A DNA stretch of 44,632 bases from Proteobacteria bacterium UBA1148 (lineage in GTDB: Bacteria; Pseudomonadota; Gammaproteobacteria; Steroidobacterales; Rariloculaceae), in assembly GCA_002311835.1 (NCBI GenBank), contig DBZY01000094.1:1-44632 (forward strand). The letters run 5' to 3'. Below, in pieces: positions 41,838 to 44,632 of this stretch. The position numbers and the translations under genes are program-made. Within the stretch, counting starts at the first letter, position 1. Every line of letters begins with the position of its first letter. The notes under the pieces were generated by a model. That model was given only the letters and a program-made list of their open reading frames with translations, ran no database searches and had not been told where the DNA came from.

Positions 41838-43201
41838 GCTGACCCCTCCCCGACTCCGCTCTCCGTTCCAAGTAATACAACCAGTTGATCAAGCCCCATA
41901 ACTCTGGAGCCCTTGAGCAGAAGAGTCGTGTTTTCAGACAGTAGAGGTTCTAACGCTTGTTGGAGGGCATTCGCCTCAAGAAAAAACTGCCCACGAGGCC
42001 CAAATGCGTCAGCAGCATGTCGGCTGAGATCGCCGATAGCGAATAGTGCATCACAGCAATCTCTAGCGTACTCGCCAATCTCTTGATGTAGGGCGGGTGA
42101 GTTCTCACCAAGTTCTGCCATGTCTCCCAGAATAAAAATGCGCTCACCACCGCACTCCCGGAGATAGTCCAGCGCAACACGCACTGACTCTGGATTCGCG
42201 TTATAGCTGTCATCAACAATTGCAGCACCACCACGACCGGGAAGCAGGTTCAACCGACCTTTAACAGCGTTGGCCTGACTTAACCCTTGCTGAATCTCCT
42301 CGCCAGATGCGCCCAATGCATAGGCAGCGGCAGCGGCAGCTAACGAGTTGACTACATTGTGCCTACCCACCAAAGGTAGCCATAGCTCGAGTGCGGCGCC
42401 TTGGGGAAGCTGAAGAACAAACCGAGAGCCTCCCGGTTCAGCGACAATTTTTCCGCTCACCGTACAATCGGCTTCGGGCGTTAAACCGAATGTCAGCACT
42501 TTTTCCGCACGGCTACGAGCACACCAATCCTTACAGTGCTCATCATCTGCATTAATGATCGCTGTTCCTGCTCTGGGAAGGTGATCAAGAAGCTCGCCTT
42601 TCGCCGCCGCAACCCCCGCTATGGAGCCAAAACCTTCTAGATGAGCAGTATTAGCGTTCGTAATGACGCCCACCGTAGGCTGTACCAACCGACTGAGGTA
42701 ATCGATCTCTCCCGGATGATTCGCGCCGAGCTCAATAACAAGTGCCTCATGTGTTTCGCGCAGCTCCATCAACGTCAACGGAACGCCAATATCGTTATTC
42801 AAGTTACCGCGAGTGACACATATGTTGCGTCCAGAACTCAGGATACTGGCGATTAATTCTTTGACAGTGGTCTTTCCGTTACTGCCGGTTACGGCAACTA
42901 CGGGCATGGGGAAATTTTTTCTCCAAGCATGGGCGATCTGTCCGAAAGCACCTCGCGTATCCACGACCTTGACTTGTGGAAGAGGGATGCTAACCAACCG
43001 AGATACCACTGCACCGGCGGCACCTTTCAAATGCGCATCAGCCAAAAAATCATTGCCGTCAAATTGCTCGCCTGGAATTGCGATAAAAAGCGATCCAGAC
43101 TCCAACTCACGGCTATCAATGCTGACTGCTCCGAATTCTGTATCATCGCCTACGAGTTCCCCACGCACCTCGTGAGCCACCGCAGAAAGCGTGCGAGACA
43201 T
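41831..43201 (-). CDS. murF: UDP-MurNAc-tripeptide-D-Ala-D-Ala ligase
   Basis: 456 aa. Adds D-Ala-D-Ala to the UDP-MurNAc tripeptide. The ATP loop is VTGSNGKTTVKELIASIL near 105, with ELGANHPGEIDYL, TNANTAHLEGFGS and VDDSYNANPESVR following. A GTG one codon earlier (43204) is also possible; AGGAGG suits both (6 or 9 nt). Either way it overlaps the murE stop. Its substrate dipeptide must come from a ddl that is not in this cluster. Confidence 0.97.
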   Translation of the reverse strand: MSRTLSAVAHEVRGELVGDDTEFGAVSIDSRELESGSLFIAIPGEQFDGNDFLADAHLKGAAGAVVSRLVSIPLPQVKVVDTRGAFGQIAHAWRKNFPMPVVAVTGSNGKTTVKELIASILSSGRNICVTRGNLNNDIGVPLTLMELRETHEALVIELGANHPGEIDYLSRLVQPTVGVITNANTAHLEGFGSIAGVAAAKGELLDHLPRAGTAIINADDEHCKDWCARSRAEKVLTFGLTPEADCTVSGKIVAEPGGSRFVLQLPQGAALELWLPLVGRHNVVNSLAAAAAAYALGASGEEIQQGLSQANAVKGRLNLLPGRGGAAIVDDSYNANPESVRVALDYLRECGGERIFILGDMAELGENSPALHQEIGEYARDCCDALFAIGDLSRHAADAFGPRGQFFLEANALQQALEPLLSENTTLLLKGSRVMGLDQLVVLLGTESGVGEGSAC

Positions 43202-44632
43202 CACGCTTGTCCTCCTAAGGCCGCCCGCGCAACGGCCTGATCGCTGAACTCACGGCGTTCTCCCGCCATCCACTGCCACACTTCATGGCCTTTTCCTGCC
43301 ACGAGCACAACATCGCCGTTGCTCGCCCGAGATACAGTCTGCTGGATTGCTCTGGCACGATCGTGCTCAATCCAGACATCCGGATGATCAATTATTTCGG
43401 AGCGAATATCAGCGACGATTGCTCCTGGATCTTCGCCGCGAGGGTTATCGTCGGTAAGTGTTATGTGATCGGCGAGACGAGCGGCGATTACCCCCATGGA
43501 AGCTCGCTTACCGATATCCCGCTCCCCGCCACAACCAAATACGCACCAGAGTTCTCCGTCGGTGAAACTTCGCAAATTCTCCAGAACTCTCTCAAGCCCT
43601 GCGGGGGTGTGGGCATAGTCAACAACCACGGTGGGTTGGGGTGCCCCGCCTCCTAACACTTCCATCCTTCCAGGCAGCGGTTTGCAGCAACTCAGTACTT
43701 CACACGCCTCTCTGATCGGAACATCCCAACTCAGCAAAGCCCCAAGAGCTAATAAGAGATTTTCTGCGTTGAAATCGCCAATCAGAGGTGAATTGATTGC
43801 GTAATCGGTTGAGTTTTCCAAACCACCTTTAACTAGTGTTCCCGAGATCTGTACAGTTATTCCCTCTAACCCCGAGTCAGTGACAGTCCCTTGAAGACAA
43901 TCGTCAGACTCTATACTGACGCCGATCTGATTGATGGATTCCGTAAGTCCGTCCATCAAAGTCAAACCAAAGGGGTCATCTGTAAAAATCACAGCGTGAC
44001 GCAATCCTTCCAAGTGGAAAAGGCGCGCCTTTGCAGCTTGGTACTGGGAAATATCTCCGTGATAGTCCAAGTGATCCCGAGTGAGATTAGTGAATATGGC
44101 CGTATCGAACCTCAGTCCAGCAATTCGGTCCTGAGCAAGTGCATGAGAAGAAATCTCCAATGCCGCGTAACTGGCCTTGAATGACGACAGTTTCTTGTGC
44201 AAGGTAAGACAGTCTGGAGTGGTTAATTCTTGAGGCTCAAGTTGAGGTGGGATACCAGCTCCCAAGGTCCCCACGTATGCGCAGGGATTCCCGCGTAGAG
44301 TCTGAGCCTGAGCGACCAAATTGGCCACCGTACTCTTTCCGTTAGTACCGGTGACGCCGATTAACTTTGGCCCACGTTCAATCAACCCGTAAAATTTTTG
44401 CGCGAGTTGCCCTAAACGACTACTAAGATCGGGAACAGCGAGGCTAAGTGAGGGTTCGTCTCCTATCCCAGGCGCCAATTCCATCTTGGCCTCGTGGTTT
44501 GGCTCAAAGAGCACTACCGAGGCACCTTTGCGCACAGCTTCTTCAAGATATTCGAGCCCATGACCGCGTTCGCCTTGGATGGCAAGAAAGGCGGCCCCCG
44601 GTCGAACTTGTCGACTATCGGTGACTAGGTCG
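43201..44632 (-). CDS. murE: UDP-MurNAc-tripeptide synthetase MurE (5' end cut by window)
   Basis: About 476 residues are visible; the frame runs off the right edge, and the residues encoded at 44535-44631 (DSRQVRPGAAFLAIQGERGH and on) belong to the MurE N-terminal domain, so the GTG at 44535 is internal. It adds meso-diaminopimelate to UDP-MurNAc-L-Ala-D-Glu. The ATP loop is GVTGTNGKSTVANLV; VVDYAHTPAGLERVL follows, and DNPR in TDDNPRGEDP is the meso-DAP selecting motif. ISSHALAQDR is the family's substrate motif. Confidence 0.97.
   Translation of the reverse strand, partial: DLVTDSRQVRPGAAFLAIQGERGHGLEYLEEAVRKGASVVLFEPNHEAKMELAPGIGDEPSLSLAVPDLSSRLGQLAQKFYGLIERGPKLIGVTGTNGKSTVANLVAQAQTLRGNPCAYVGTLGAGIPPQLEPQELTTPDCLTLHKKLSSFKASYAALEISSHALAQDRIAGLRFDTAIFTNLTRDHLDYHGDISQYQAAKARLFHLEGLRHAVIFTDDPFGLTLMDGLTESINQIGVSIESDDCLQGTVTDSGLEGITVQISGTLVKGGLENSTDYAINSPLIGDFNAENLLLALGALLSWDVPIREACEVLSCCKPLPGRMEVLGGGAPQPTVVVDYAHTPAGLERVLENLRSFTDGELWCVFGCGGERDIGKRASMGVIAARLADHITLTDDNPRGEDPGAIVADIRSEIIDHPDVWIEHDRARAIQQTVSRASNGDVVLVAGKGHEVWQWMAGERREFSDQAVARAALGGQA

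Overview
This window is mostly a housekeeping stretch of a Gram-negative gammaproteobacterium. The evidence is ZapD (a gamma/beta-proteobacterial division protein), LpxC and BamD (outer-membrane biogenesis), a MurE with the meso-diaminopimelate signature DNPR, and several gammaproteobacterial gene orders: pncC-thpR-recA-recX-alaS-csrA, fmdB-DUF502-aspS-nudB, bamD/rluD-pgeF-clpB, and murE-to-lpxC followed by dciA, an M23 protein, secA and mutT. Hand-counted lines of the core are at or above 50% G+C. Genus cannot be told from this; an uncultured environmental (perhaps marine) lineage is a guess.

Layout. 1-1400: a small accessory patch beside csrA with a secreted YwqK/MORN-like repeat protein, a truncated copy of its 5' end, and an AT-rich FkbM-type methyltransferase. 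1403-8311 (minus): a GT4 glycosyltransferase, pncC, thpR, recA, recX, alaS and csrA. 8349-8416: a perfect 15-bp inverted repeat between the glycosyltransferase and divergent mutS. 8444-11029 (plus): mutS. 11130-19013 (minus): rluD-pgeF, then clpB behind a sigma-32-like promoter, then fmdB-DUF502-aspS-nudB. 19224-20072 (plus): bamD. 20075-23726 (minus): sucC-sucD-nadE joined by 4-bp overlaps. 23981-25449 (plus): coaE-zapD. 25542-29936 (minus): M23 protein, secA, mutT. 30153-30479 (plus): dciA. 30529 to the right edge (minus): the dcw cluster murE-murF-mraY-murD-ftsW-murG-murC-murB-ftsQ-ftsA-ftsZ-lpxC, with murE cut by the window edge.

The right third makes peptidoglycan precursor from UMurNAc-dipeptide to lipid II (MurE, MurF, MraY, MurG, with MurB, MurC and MurD), polymerises it at the septum (FtsW, FtsQ, FtsA, FtsZ) and starts lipid A synthesis (LpxC). 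SecA exports envelope proteins, BamD inserts outer-membrane proteins, ZapD bundles FtsZ. The left third carries recombination and mismatch repair (RecA, RecX, MutS), global RNA regulation (CsrA) and tRNA charging (AlaS, AspS).

I see no CRISPR array, prophage, complete insertion sequence or intact RNA gene, and no gene-free stretch over 300 bases. No clearly new multi-gene system is visible. The points most worth checking are the left-edge accessory patch, the palindromic intergenic repeat and its dispersed half-sites, the glycosyltransferase leading the recA gene string, and the TTG starts of four core genes.
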